Source: an uncultured Sphingomonadales bacterium (GTDB lineage Bacteria; Pseudomonadota; Alphaproteobacteria; Sphingomonadales; Sphingomonadaceae). Taken from it: a stretch of 64,000 nucleotides of DNA. The stretch lies in assembly GCA_903832325.1 (NCBI GenBank), contig CAILBC010000025.1, positions 53,609-117,608 of the forward strand, in the 5' to 3' direction. The translations under genes and the position numbers were made by a program. The notes beneath the pieces are model-generated. The model was not told the origin of the DNA and ran no database searches. It worked only from the letters and a program-made list of their open reading frames with translations. Positions 28,276 through 36,853 of the stretch are shown here, piece after piece; within the stretch, counting starts at the first letter, position 1; the number at the start of each line of letters is the position of its first letter.

Positions 28276-28701
28276 ATGACACCGGTCAACACCAGCCTAG
28301 AGGCGTTTTGGGATGACGATGATGGCTGGGCCATCGACAGCTTGCCAATGCCGCCGGAGATAAGCGCCGATGACCTGGCGCCGGCGGAACGCATTGCCTA
28401 TTGCCTGATCAACCATGCCGCCGAATTTGGCGAACCGTGCCCGGTGAACATCGATATCGAAGTGGCGGCCGGGTTCAATTCGACATCGATGGGGCCCAAG
28501 CTGGTGCGCAAGCTGGAAAGCCGCGGCCTGATCCGGGTGAGCCGGTTTCAGCGGTTCCGGCTGGTCGAGATCGTTGCCACGGGCAAGCAGACCGCGCGGC
28601 ATCCTTCGATGCGTGCCGACCGGCCTCTGGTACGCCGGGGTGCCCGATCGGCAGCGGCAATGGGGCTGCCCGGAGATCGGAAGCCCTATGCCGCGCGCTG
28701 A
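28276..28701 (+). CDS. Phage winged-helix DNA-binding protein
   Basis: A 141-residue product with an acidic N-terminus (FWDDDDGW) and a central winged-helix-like region (about residues 35-100: DDLAPAERIAYCLINHA ... KLVRKLESRGLIRVSRFQRFRL), followed by a basic tail. It is the first gene of the late operon and overlaps the next gene by 14 bp. The position suggests a transcription regulator of the late genes or a DNA-recognition partner of terminase. GGGAG lies upstream of ATG 28276; a TTG one codon earlier is possible. The exact role is inferred from context. Confidence 0.6.
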   Translation: MTPVNTSLEAFWDDDDGWAIDSLPMPPEISADDLAPAERIAYCLINHAAEFGEPCPVNIDIEVAAGFNSTSMGPKLVRKLESRGLIRVSRFQRFRLVEIVATGKQTARHPSMRADRPLVRRGARSAAAMGLPGDRKPYAAR

Positions 28702-29044
28702 ACGCGCGGGGCCGCCGGCTGGTGCGACCGGGCGGGGCGATGCGGCGGCAGCGCGGGCGCATACCGCCGATGCGCTGGCGACGCTGGTAGCGATCATGAC
28801 CAATGGCGATGCCCCGGCGACCGCGCGGGTGAGCGCGGCCAATGCCGTGCTGGACCGTGCGTGGGGCAAGCCGCGCCAGGATTTCGAGCTGTCGGCCACG
28901 GGCGATCCGGTGGCGGCGATACAGCGCGCGCGCCAGCGGGTGCACCGCCAGCGCCGCGCAGGTGCGGCAGAGACGGATAGTGGGAAGGGGGCGGGTCGCG
29001 GGAAGGCGGCGGATCGTGGGAAGGAAGCCGGACAGGATGGATGA
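28688..29044 (+). CDS. Probable terminase small subunit
   Basis: The 118-residue product is mostly helical. Its middle (about residues 25-65, DALATLVAIMTNGDAPATAR ... ANAVLDRAWGKPRQ) resembles the conserved core of small phage terminase or DNA-packaging subunits, where helices before an LDRxxGKP motif bind DNA. The C-terminus is a charged low-complexity tail of GKGAGRGKAADRGKE type. It overlaps the gene before it and the TerL gene after it (ATG at 29037 inside its last codons), consistent with a coupled packaging module. Confidence 0.7.
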   Translation: MPRAERAGPPAGATGRGDAAAARAHTADALATLVAIMTNGDAPATARVSAANAVLDRAWGKPRQDFELSATGDPVAAIQRARQRVHRQRRAGAAETDSGKGAGRGKAADRGKEAGQDG

Positions 29045-30572
29045 GACCCCGTTTGAGCGCGGATCTGCGCAGACCGACCCCGGCATGATGCTGGCCGGGG
29101 ACATTGGCGCCTTTACCGCCGATCCGTTGGGATATGCGCTTTATGCCTTTGGCTGGGGTGAGGGCGATCTGGCCGGGATGGCCGGCCCGCGCGCGTGGCA
29201 GCGTACCGTAATGACCGAAATCCGCGACCATTTGTCGGCCCCGGAGCGGCGGTTTCAGCCGCTGCGCGTGGCGCGGGCATCGGGGCATGGTATCGGCAAG
29301 TCGGCGCTGATCGGCATGCTGGTGAAATGGGCGCTGGACACCTGCCCCGACACGCGGGTGATCGTGACCGCGAACACCGAGGCGCAATTGCGCACCAAGA
29401 CGGCGCCCGAGCTGGCCAAATGGGCGCGGCTGGCGCTGACAGCGGCATGGTTCCGGCAGAGCGCCACGGCGATGACATCGACCATGCCGGGGCGCGAGAA
29501 ATCGTGGCGGTGCGATCTGGTGACCTGGAGCGAGGCCAATACCGAGGCCTTTGCCGGGTTGCACAATCTGGGCAAGCGCATCGTGCTGGTGTTTGACGAG
29601 GCATCGGGCATTGCCGACAAAGTGTGGGAAGTGGCGCTGGGCGCGCTGACCGACGCGGATACGGAGATTATCTGGCTGGCATTTGGCAACCCGACCCATG
29701 CAACCGGGGCGTTTCGCGAGTGTTTTGGCCGCCAGCGTGCGCTGTGGCGCACTGCGCAGATCGATGCGCGCGATGTGGAGGGCACCAACAAGGCCTATCT
29801 GGACGAGCTGGTGCGCACGTTTGGCGCGGATTCCGATATTGCACGGGTGCGGGTGCGCGGGCGATTTCCGGCGGCCAATGCCAGGCAATTCATCGACCAG
29901 CGCCAGATCGACGCGGCGCAGAAGCGCGAAATTCCGATGCTGGCCGGCGGCGAGCCGGTAATTTTCGGCGTCGACTGTGCGCGGTATGGCGATGATGAAA
30001 GCGTGCTGGCGATACGGTGCGGGAACGACGCGCGATCGCGCGCCTGGCAGGTGTGGCGCGGGGCCGATGCGATGCAGCTGGCCGGTGACATCGCGCTGGC
30101 GACGCAGACCTGGCGCCCCGATGCGATCATGGTCGATGCCGGGAATATAGGCGCGGCGATTGTCGACCGGTTGCGCCAGCTGGTCGGCGATATTCCGGTG
30201 ATCGAAGTGTGGTTTGGCGGCGCCGGCCGCGACGCCGAGCTGGAGCCGGGCGTGGCGGTGCACACGGCCAACAAGCGCGCCGAAATCTGGACGCGGATGC
30301 GCGCCTGGCTGCGCCACGGGGCGGTTCCCGACAGTCCGCGGCTGCGCGACGATCTGGGCGGGCCGACGTATGGCTTTGCCGCCGATGACACCCGCATCCG
30401 GCTGGAGCGCAAGGCCGACATGAAGCGGCGCGGGCTGCCCAGCCCGGACTGGGCCGATGCGCTGGCCTGCACGTTTGCCGAGCCGGTGCTGCCGCGTGCC
30501 ATGCCCAACTGGCTGGACCCGGCGCGGATCGGCACAGGCCGCGACGAGGACCGATACACCGAGCTGGACTGA
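29037..30572 (+). CDS. terL: Terminase large subunit
   Basis: A 511-residue packaging motor with an N-terminal ATPase: Walker A GHGIGKS (residues 83-89) and Walker B LVFDE (184-188). The C-terminal nuclease has FGVDCARYGDDESVL, with the first metal-binding Asp, and further acidic residues in IMVDAGNIGAAIVD and DWADALA. It cuts concatemeric DNA and drives it into the procapsid through the portal. The start at 29037 follows GGACAGG and overlaps the small-subunit stop. The length is normal and no motif is missing, so it looks functional. Confidence 0.95.
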   Translation: MDETPFERGSAQTDPGMMLAGDIGAFTADPLGYALYAFGWGEGDLAGMAGPRAWQRTVMTEIRDHLSAPERRFQPLRVARASGHGIGKSALIGMLVKWALDTCPDTRVIVTANTEAQLRTKTAPELAKWARLALTAAWFRQSATAMTSTMPGREKSWRCDLVTWSEANTEAFAGLHNLGKRIVLVFDEASGIADKVWEVALGALTDADTEIIWLAFGNPTHATGAFRECFGRQRALWRTAQIDARDVEGTNKAYLDELVRTFGADSDIARVRVRGRFPAANARQFIDQRQIDAAQKREIPMLAGGEPVIFGVDCARYGDDESVLAIRCGNDARSRAWQVWRGADAMQLAGDIALATQTWRPDAIMVDAGNIGAAIVDRLRQLVGDIPVIEVWFGGAGRDAELEPGVAVHTANKRAEIWTRMRAWLRHGAVPDSPRLRDDLGGPTYGFAADDTRIRLERKADMKRRGLPSPDWADALACTFAEPVLPRAMPNWLDPARIGTGRDEDRYTELD

Positions 30573-30648
30573 ACGGCGGAAGGGTCCGGTGCGATCCAAA
30601 GCCGGGCGCAGGCAGGATAGGGCGATGTTTCAACGACAGGAGGCGAGC

Positions 30649-30831
30649 ATGTGCAGCACCCCGACGATCCCTACCATTCCGGCCCGGCAACCGGTGCAAT
30701 TGCCCGACCAGGGCGCGTCGGTGGCGGTGACCGATCCGCAGGCGTGGCAGCGCACCGTGCTGGCCGGGATGGTGACCGGGCCGCAAGGCGTGCTGGGTTC
30801 GCCCAGCGTATCCCGGCCGACGCTGGGTTGA
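30649..30831 (+). CDS. Small phage protein between terminase and portal
   Basis: A 60-residue frame with an excellent ribosome site (ACAGGAGG, 7 bp before the ATG). The product (MCSTPTIPTIPARQPVQLPD...) is Pro/Gln/Val-rich with no TM helix or known domain. Its stop is followed at once by AGGAG, the ribosome site of the portal gene. Short genes in this position are common in BPP-1-like phages; its role is unknown. Confidence 0.65.
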   Translation: MCSTPTIPTIPARQPVQLPDQGASVAVTDPQAWQRTVLAGMVTGPQGVLGSPSVSRPTLG

Positions 30832-30845
30832 GGAGTACGACGGGA

Positions 30846-32513
30846 ATGACCGGAAGCGATGCGATTCGCAGTCATTGCGAGCAGCGCCTGGCCCTGATGA
30901 AGGGCGTGCGCACCGATTACGAGGCCGAAGCCGAACAGATCGCGCGCTTTGCCCAGCCGGCCCGATCGCGCTTTGTGCGCGGAGCCAAGGACCAGAACGG
31001 CGGCCGCCGCCGCCAGTGGAACCGCACGCTGTTTGATCCGCATGGTATCGAGGCGTTTCGCACGCTGACCAACGGCATGACCAGCGGCCTGTCGAGTGCA
31101 TCGCGGCCGTGGTTTGCGCTGAAGCTGGCGGACGAGACGCTGATGCAGGCCAATGGCGTGCGCGGCTGGCTTTCGGACGTCGAGCGCCGGCTTTATGCCT
31201 TTTTCGCGTCGACCAATTTCTATGCTGCGGCGAAATCAGGCTATGGCGAGATGGGCCTGTTTGGCACCGAGGCCTGCGTGATGGTGGAGCATCCCGTGGC
31301 AGGCGCGGTGTGCCATGCGCTGACATTTGGCGAATACTGGATCGCGCTGTCGGACAGGCTGACCCCCGACACGCTGTATCGGGTTTGCCCGATGAGCGTG
31401 AAGCAGGCGGTGGAGACCTTTGGCGAGGCCTGTTCGCCGACGATCCGTGCGCTTTATGATCGCAGCCAGTACGAGGCGCCGATCGAGATATATCATGCGA
31501 TCGAGCCGGACCCGGATTGCCAGCCGGGGCAGTTTGGCGCCAAGCCGTGGCGATCGGTCTATTGGGACCCGGCGGACCGGTCGGACAGCGTGTTGCGGCA
31601 TTCAGGCTATGTCGAGCAGCCGTTCTGGGCACCGCGCTGGGACGTGGTCGGCGGCGATACTTATGGGGTTTCGCCAGGTATGGAGGCCCTGCCGGCGCTG
31701 CGTGAATTGCAGATGCAGGCCAAGCGCCGCAACGAGGCGATCGACCAGATGGTCAAGCCCGAAAAGATTGCCCCGCCCAACGTGCGGCTGACCGGCGAAC
31801 CGGGGCGCGTGGTGGCCGCGGCGGGGATCGACCGGGACCAGGTCTTTATCCCCTATCAGATGCCCTATCAGGCGGTGGCGGCGATTGGCGAGGAAATGGA
31901 CAAGTGCCGGCGGCAGGTGGATGGCCTGGCCTTTGCCGATTTGTTCAACGCGATTACCAATATGGCAGGAATCCAGCCGCGCACCGTGGAGGAAATTGCA
32001 GCGCGCAACGAAGAGAAGCTGACCCAGCTGGGGCCGGTGATCGAGCGCGTGGCGAACGAAAAGCTGCAGATCGCGATCGAGCGCGCATTCGGCATTTTGC
32101 ACCGGGGCGGGTTTTTGCCGCCGGTGCCGGCCGCCATGGCCGAACGGCAGATCAATGTGGAGTTCGTTTCGATCCTGCAGCAGATGCAACGCATGGTCGG
32201 GCTGGGGCAGATCGAGCGCGTGGTCGGCTTTGTCGGCAATCTGGCGGCGGTGCATCCCGAGGCGCTCGACAAGATCGATTTCGACGAGGCGATCGACGAA
32301 TATGGCTATCGCGCGGGGGCGCCGGCGCGATTGATCCGCCCCGCGCGCGAAGTCGATGCGCTGCGCAAGGCGCGTGCGGCACAAGCCGCGACCGCGCAGA
32401 CCCTGGCAGCGATGCCGGCGGTGAAAGCGGGGGCCGATGCAGCAAGGTTGCTCGCGTCGACCGATCTGGGGCGCGGCGACAGTCTGTTGTCCAGACTGAT
32501 TCCCCCCGCCTGA
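30846..32513 (+). CDS. Portal / head-to-tail connector protein
   Basis: The 555-residue protein matches podoviral head-to-tail connecting proteins (Head-tail_con family). It has the N-terminal RLALMKGVRTDYEAEAEQIARFAQP, the segment WNRTLFDPHGIEAFRTLTNGMTSG and the C-terminal helices with QLGPVIERVANEKLQ and LQQMQRMVGLGQIERVVGFV. Twelve copies form the ring at one capsid vertex through which DNA is packaged and ejected. AGGAG at 30831-30835 sets the start at 30846. Full length and intact. Confidence 0.93.
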   Translation: MTGSDAIRSHCEQRLALMKGVRTDYEAEAEQIARFAQPARSRFVRGAKDQNGGRRRQWNRTLFDPHGIEAFRTLTNGMTSGLSSASRPWFALKLADETLMQANGVRGWLSDVERRLYAFFASTNFYAAAKSGYGEMGLFGTEACVMVEHPVAGAVCHALTFGEYWIALSDRLTPDTLYRVCPMSVKQAVETFGEACSPTIRALYDRSQYEAPIEIYHAIEPDPDCQPGQFGAKPWRSVYWDPADRSDSVLRHSGYVEQPFWAPRWDVVGGDTYGVSPGMEALPALRELQMQAKRRNEAIDQMVKPEKIAPPNVRLTGEPGRVVAAAGIDRDQVFIPYQMPYQAVAAIGEEMDKCRRQVDGLAFADLFNAITNMAGIQPRTVEEIAARNEEKLTQLGPVIERVANEKLQIAIERAFGILHRGGFLPPVPAAMAERQINVEFVSILQQMQRMVGLGQIERVVGFVGNLAAVHPEALDKIDFDEAIDEYGYRAGAPARLIRPAREVDALRKARAAQAATAQTLAAMPAVKAGADAARLLASTDLGRGDSLLSRLIPPA

Positions 32514-32575
32514 AGCGGTGCGCCCGTATCTGACAGTCCATAGACCCGGCCCTTTGCCGGCGGCCGGGGTATGCC

Positions 32576-32920
32576 ATGCCATTCGAAGCGCGCGATGCCG
32601 AATTTCTGCTGTCGCGACCGGAATTTCGGCGGTTTCTGTTTGCCGCGATCCAAAGCGCGGGAATTCTGGGGCAGACGGTATCGGCCAGCACGGCAGCCAG
32701 CCGCGACCTTAGCCACCTGGAAGGGCGCCGGGCACTGGGATTTGACATCCTGATGCTGGCGCATGCCGGACAGAGCGAGGCGGTGCGCGGGGCGGACCCC
32801 GACGGCATCACCACGCTGAATCTGAGCCTGATCGAAGCGCTCAATCACAAGGACACCAATCGTGACCGACGCCGAACCCGCGACACCACCCGATATGACG
32901 AGCTCCCCCCGGCAGGCTGA
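32576..32920 (+). CDS. Bbp19-like phage protein
   Basis: A 114-residue product with FLLSRPEFRRFLFAAIQSAG and LEGRRALGFDILMLAHAG, the pattern of the Bbp19 family found next to the portal gene in BPP-1-like phages. Function is unknown; the position between portal and scaffold suggests a head-assembly accessory role. The last 59 bp overlap the start of the scaffold gene in another frame. Confidence 0.7.
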   Translation: MPFEARDAEFLLSRPEFRRFLFAAIQSAGILGQTVSASTAASRDLSHLEGRRALGFDILMLAHAGQSEAVRGADPDGITTLNLSLIEALNHKDTNRDRRRTRDTTRYDELPPAG

Positions 32921-33518
32921 TGCCGCGGCCGCGGCCAGCCAGCCCGTAGCGGCACCGACACCTGCTGCTGCTGCGCCTGCCGAGGCAGCCGCGGTGGGCT
33001 CTGCACCCGCGGCGGCGCCGCCAGTGGCGGTGGTGCCCGAGCGTTATGACTTTGCGCTGGAGGGGTTTGCCATCGACCCGGCGCTGCTGAACCAGGCCGA
33101 CCCTGTGCTGCGGGATATCGGACTGACCAACGAGGCGGCGAACAAGCTGATCCCGGTGGCGCGCGACATCATGGCGCGCACGCAGGAAAACCTGGTTCGC
33201 CAGATCGAGGATGCCGCCGCCACGCAGAAGAGGGCGTGGTATGAGGCCTTTGTCGCTGATCCGGAAATCGGTGGCACGCGGCGCGGGGAAACCGAGCACC
33301 TTGCCGCAAAGGCGCTGGATGCGCTGGGTTATGCGCAAGGTCATCCGTTTCGCCAGGCGCTGAACGACAGCGGATTTGGCAATCATCCGGACATGATCCG
33401 TGCGTTTCGCCGCCTGGGCGAGATGGTGGGCGAAGATGCGGCGTTTGTGCGGCCGATGACCGCCAGCAGCCGCACGCGACCGGTGTGGGAACGGCTTTAC
33501 CCCGACGACGCACGCTGA
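32862..33518 (+). CDS. Capsid scaffolding protein
   Basis: The 218-residue product has an Ala/Pro-rich N-terminal tail (to about residue 60) followed by a helical core with LTNEAANKLIPVARDIMART, a DPEIGGTRRGETEHLAAKALDALG segment and HPFRQALNDSGFGNHPDMIRAF. This layout is typical of phage scaffolds that precede the major capsid gene: the helical part guides coat assembly and leaves before packaging. The Pro/Ala tail may be a flexible coat-binding arm. It overlaps the Bbp19-like gene. Confidence 0.8.
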   Translation: MTDAEPATPPDMTSSPRQADAAAAASQPVAAPTPAAAAPAEAAAVGSAPAAAPPVAVVPERYDFALEGFAIDPALLNQADPVLRDIGLTNEAANKLIPVARDIMARTQENLVRQIEDAAATQKRAWYEAFVADPEIGGTRRGETEHLAAKALDALGYAQGHPFRQALNDSGFGNHPDMIRAFRRLGEMVGEDAAFVRPMTASSRTRPVWERLYPDDAR

Positions 33519-33550
33519 CTGTTGCAGCCCCACGAATTGGACCCTGACCC

Positions 33551-33572
33551 CCTGCCCGGCTGACCGGGCAGG
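33551..33572. promoter_or_regulatory. Strong stem-loop before the capsid gene
   Basis: CCTGCCCGG-CTGA-CCGGGCAGG is a 9-bp perfect hairpin with a 4-nt loop in the 170-bp gap between scaffold and major capsid genes. No T-run follows, so it is more likely an mRNA processing or stability element than a terminator. Confidence 0.6.
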
Positions 33573-33688
33573 CCCGGCCAGCGCCCACCACAGCGCATGA
33601 TGCCGGCCGCATCGCGCCAGATACCCCCATTTGCCGGCCCCATCCCTGCCCGCCGGTGGCGCGGGATTTTCGCAAGGAGACGAATGCT

Positions 33689-34705
33689 ATGGCCATTCTT
33701 GGCAGCTCGTACTGGAATCTGATCGACGTTCTGAAGTCCAGCAGCGACGGCATCGGTGATGTTGTCGAAGCGCTGGCCCAGCTGACGCCGTTCATGAAGG
33801 ACGCCAACGTTGTCGCGTGCAACAGCGGGACCGAACACCGGTCTTCGATCCGCACCGGCCTGCCCTCGGTTTCGTGGGGCGCGCTCTATCAGGGCATTGC
33901 CCAGTCGAAGGGCAATTATACCGAAGTGAAGGACACGACCGGCTTTGTCGAAGGCCTGTCGAGCGTCGATGAGCGCCTGCTCAATCTGAAGCCGGCAGAA
34001 GCTGCCAAATTGCGGCTGGTGGAAGGCCAGGGCTTTCTGGAAGCGATTGCGCAGACGATCGAAAGCGCGATCTGGTATTCGGACGTGAAGGTCAACGGCA
34101 AGCAGTTTCACGGCCTGGGGCCTCGCTTCAACGCGCTGGCCAACAGCAACGTGATCAGTGCCGGCGCGACGGGTTCGAACAACACATCGATCTGGTTTGT
34201 GACCCATGGCGACATGCAGACCTCGGTGCTGGTGCCGGACAATATCCCGGGCGGCATCCAGCGCGAGGACATGGGCCGCCAGCGTGTGCTGGATGGCAAC
34301 AACAACCCGTTCTATGTGAAGGAAGAAAAGTTCACGCAGCATGTCGGGCTGTGTGTCAAGGACTGGCGCTACAACGCGCGGGTGTGCAACATCGATGTGC
34401 CGAGCGTGACGACGGGATCGATCGCGCTGAACCCGCTGCTGCGTCACGCCTATTACCGGCTGCAGGGACGCCGTTCCTATCGCATGGAAGCCGAGGGGCA
34501 GATCAGCCCCGGCCGCACCGTGATCTACATGAACCGCACGCTGCTTGAGGCGCTGGACGCCGAAGGGACCAATGCGCGGTCGGGTGTGGACAATTTCGTG
34601 CGGCTGACGCCGATGGAAATCCAGGGCGAAGAAGTGATGACCTGGCGCGGCATGCCGATCCGCGAAACCGATGCGCTGCTCAATACCGAAACGCTGGTTT
34701 CGTAA
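33689..34705 (+). CDS. Major capsid protein
   Basis: The 338-residue protein resembles BPP-1-type major capsid proteins: MAILGSSYWNLIDVLKSSS at the start, QLTPFMKDANVVACNSGTEHRSSIRTGLP, and a C-terminal RTLLEALDAEGTNARSGVD. It should adopt an HK97-like fold and form the icosahedral shell. AAGGAG precedes ATG 33689 at proper spacing; the upstream in-frame ATG at 33656 has no ribosome site. Its codons are more moderate (fewer GCG/CTG runs) than in flanking genes, as expected of a highly expressed protein. Hairpins lie on both sides of the gene. Confidence 0.92.
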   Translation: MAILGSSYWNLIDVLKSSSDGIGDVVEALAQLTPFMKDANVVACNSGTEHRSSIRTGLPSVSWGALYQGIAQSKGNYTEVKDTTGFVEGLSSVDERLLNLKPAEAAKLRLVEGQGFLEAIAQTIESAIWYSDVKVNGKQFHGLGPRFNALANSNVISAGATGSNNTSIWFVTHGDMQTSVLVPDNIPGGIQREDMGRQRVLDGNNNPFYVKEEKFTQHVGLCVKDWRYNARVCNIDVPSVTTGSIALNPLLRHAYYRLQGRRSYRMEAEGQISPGRTVIYMNRTLLEALDAEGTNARSGVDNFVRLTPMEIQGEEVMTWRGMPIRETDALLNTETLVS

Positions 34706-34769
34706 CCTTCGAGAACCATATTGGATATATTGGCAATGATCGTCATCCGTATTGGCGATTTTGCCAGAC

Positions 34770-34809
34770 TGGCCGGGCCATGCAGACCCGCAAGGCTGTG
34801 GCCCGGCCA
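34770..34809. promoter_or_regulatory. Stem-loop after the capsid gene
   Basis: TGGCCGGGCCA (34770-34780) and TGGCCCGGCCA (34799-34809) form an 11-bp perfect stem with an 18-nt loop, between the capsid and cement genes and just before the cement ribosome site. It may be an attenuator or a 3'-end protector of capsid mRNA. Confidence 0.65.
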
Positions 34810-34833
34810 TCCCGGAAAAAAGGAAATTGCTCC

Positions 34834-35259
34834 ATGATCATCGACAATTCGCTTGTATTCAGCGACCAGCAGGCGGTGACCGCTTCGGCGCCGTCGACCA
34901 ACACCATTGACCTTGGCACCACGGGCACGCCGCGCCTGGCATCGGCCCCGCTGGTTCGCGACATCGGCCAGGGGGCACCGATCGACCTGTCGGTTTCGGT
35001 GAGCCAGGGCTTTGCCGGGCTGAGTTCGCTGCAGATTTCGGTTCAGACTTCGCCCGACAATGCCAGCTGGACGACGGTCGACAGCGGCGCGATCATTCCT
35101 GCGGCGCAGCTGACCACGGGGTATCTGTTTGAAGTGCCCAGGCGGGTGCAGTTCGCCGGTGCGCGCTATATGCGGCTGTATTACACCGTGACCGGTACGG
35201 CGAGCCAGGGCGCGATCAATGCGGCGATCGTCGCCAGCCGCCAAAGCAATATGTACTGA
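34834..35259 (+). CDS. Bbp16-family capsid cement protein
   Basis: A 141-residue beta-rich protein beginning MIIDNSLVFSDQQAVTASAP, with GFAGLSSLQISVQTSPDN and FAGARYMRLYYTVTGTAS, the hallmarks of the Bbp16 family of capsid cement (decoration) proteins of BPP-1-like podoviruses. It should clamp neighbouring capsomers after expansion. AAAAAAGGAAAT precedes the ATG. Placement directly after the capsid gene fits the family. Confidence 0.88.
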   Translation: MIIDNSLVFSDQQAVTASAPSTNTIDLGTTGTPRLASAPLVRDIGQGAPIDLSVSVSQGFAGLSSLQISVQTSPDNASWTTVDSGAIIPAAQLTTGYLFEVPRRVQFAGARYMRLYYTVTGTASQGAINAAIVASRQSNMY

Positions 35260-35270
35260 GGCACCTGGGG

Positions 35271-35441
35271 ATGCCCAGTTATCAGGCGCGCGAAGCGATC
35301 TATTTGTGCAGCAAAGGGCGGCTGGTTCAGCCTGGTGAGACGTTTTCCAGCGATGACCCGCCGGGTCTGGCCTGGATCGCGCTGGAACCACCACCGCCGG
35401 CTGCCCCGGCGCGCCGCAATGCGGCCGGGCCGCGCAAATAA
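35271..35441 (+). CDS. Short phage protein after the cement gene
   Basis: A 56-residue frame starts 12 bp after the cement stop, with GAGG/GGGG upstream. The product (MPSYQAREAIYLCSKGRLVQ...) has a short ordered N-terminal half and a Pro/Ala/Arg-rich tail. The first 40 residues resemble the small head-tail joining or hypothetical proteins often found here in podoviruses, but no firm match can be named. Confidence 0.6.
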   Translation: MPSYQAREAIYLCSKGRLVQPGETFSSDDPPGLAWIALEPPPPAAPARRNAAGPRK

Positions 35442-35565
35442 GGCCGTGACCGTGACCGGTGTGAGGCGCCGGGCGACCACCGATGCCTCACACCGGGATA
35501 CGCCAGCCAATACGGCCGCAGCGCCATAACCGCCCCGTTGCAGGGCCATCACAGGACATCACGCC

Positions 35566-36207
35566 ATGGCGACGCTTTCCGACATCTGCAACATGGCCCT
35601 TGCCGAAATTGCTGCAGGTCCGATTGCCGATTTGACCGAGAGTTCGATCGAGGCGCGCGAAGCGAGCCGCTTTGCCCTGCCCTTGCTGGCCGAGATTGCG
35701 CTGTGGTCGGATTGGAGCTGGGCGGTTGCGCGCGGCAGCCTGACCGAGACGACCAATGACCGCGCGGCCGAATGGTTGCACGCCTATCTTGTGCCGACGA
35801 CCTGCGTACGGCCGTTGGCGATCCGGGAGCAGCAGGACGCCGCGACGATTTTGCCGATTGCCGGACCGTGGCCCTTTCCGATGCAGGATGCGGTGCCGCT
35901 GGCGTTTTTGCATGAAGGCGGCCTGATTTATACCAATGTGGCGGCGGCGAACCTGGTGTTTGTGGCGGCGCTGAGTGATCCGGCCGGATTGCCGCCGCTG
36001 GTACAGCGCGCATTTGTGCTGGAGCTGGCTGCACGGATTGCCATTCCGATCCGCAAGGACGTGTCTTTGGCGCGCGAGCTGGCGCGGGCAGCCGAATTCG
36101 CCCGGGCGCGGGCGATTGCCGAAGACAGCAACCAGCGCGCCGCGCCGCAAGCCGGCTTTGTGAGCCAAGCCGCCTTTGCGCGGGCCGGGATTGGAGGGGG
36201 GCTGTGA
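35566..36207 (+). CDS. Tail tubular protein A-like (T7 gp11 type)
   Basis: The 213-residue protein begins MATLSDICNMALAEIAAGPI and continues with REASRFALPLLAEIALWSDWSWAVAR, the pattern of gp11/TtpA-like tail adaptor proteins. These bind under the portal and start the short podovirus tail. Its stop overlaps the GTG start of the next gene as GTGA (36204-36207). The ATG follows ACAGGACATCACGCC. Confidence 0.85.
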   Translation: MATLSDICNMALAEIAAGPIADLTESSIEAREASRFALPLLAEIALWSDWSWAVARGSLTETTNDRAAEWLHAYLVPTTCVRPLAIREQQDAATILPIAGPWPFPMQDAVPLAFLHEGGLIYTNVAAANLVFVAALSDPAGLPPLVQRAFVLELAARIAIPIRKDVSLARELARAAEFARARAIAEDSNQRAAPQAGFVSQAAFARAGIGGGL

Positions 36208-36848
36208 CCGTGCGCGTCCCCCAGGTGAATTTCAGCAAAGGCGAGCTGGCCCCGGAGCTGTACGGCCGGTTTGACGTCGATGCGTGGCAGTCCGCGCTGC
36301 GCAGGGCGCGCAACGTGGTGGTGATGAAATATGGCGGGGTGACCAAGCGCCCCGGCACGCGGTTGGTGGGTGAAGTGTTGAACGCGGGGCAGCCAAGCCG
36401 GCTGATCCCGTTCCAGTTTTCACTGACCCAGACTTATGCACTGGAGCTGGGGCACGGGTATCTGGCGCCCTGCGCCCTGGGCGGGCGGCTGCTGGAAAAC
36501 GAACAGCCGATCACCGCGATTACCAATGCAGCCAATGCCTGGCTGAGCATCGCCTGTCACGGATTTGCGGTCGGGGACCTTATTTTCATCACCGGTGTGG
36601 CCGGCGGGATGGGGGTGCTTTTGAACAACCGCACCTGGGCGGTGACTGCGGTGACCGATGCCGGAACCGTGACGATCAACGCCGACACCCGCGCCACCCC
36701 GGCGTTTGCGGGATGCAGCGGGGGCACTGCCAATACTTCGCCGCCGATCGTGGTAACGCCGCCGACGGTGCCGCCGCCTGCGGTTACCCCCCCTGCACCG
36801 ACAGTGTTTTATGGTGGCGGCATTGGCGGCAATCGACTGAAGGATTGA
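36204..36848 (+). CDS. Tail tubular/nozzle protein, N-terminal part (split gene)
   Basis: A 214-residue product starting at GTG 36204 after a strong GGAGGGGG. Residues 1-60 carry VNFSKGELAPELYGRFDVDAWQSALRRARN and KYGGVTKRPGTRLVG, the conserved opening of large tail/nozzle proteins (about 700-900 residues) in BPP-1-like phages. After about residue 170 it changes to a Pro-rich tail (PPTVPPPAVTPPAPTV) and stops at TGA 36846-36848. The rest of the expected protein is encoded 5 bp downstream in another frame, so the gene looks split. Confidence 0.8.
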   Translation: MTVRVPQVNFSKGELAPELYGRFDVDAWQSALRRARNVVVMKYGGVTKRPGTRLVGEVLNAGQPSRLIPFQFSLTQTYALELGHGYLAPCALGGRLLENEQPITAITNAANAWLSIACHGFAVGDLIFITGVAGGMGVLLNNRTWAVTAVTDAGTVTINADTRATPAFAGCSGGTANTSPPIVVTPPTVPPPAVTPPAPTVFYGGGIGGNRLKD

Positions 36849-36853
36849 TCCCG

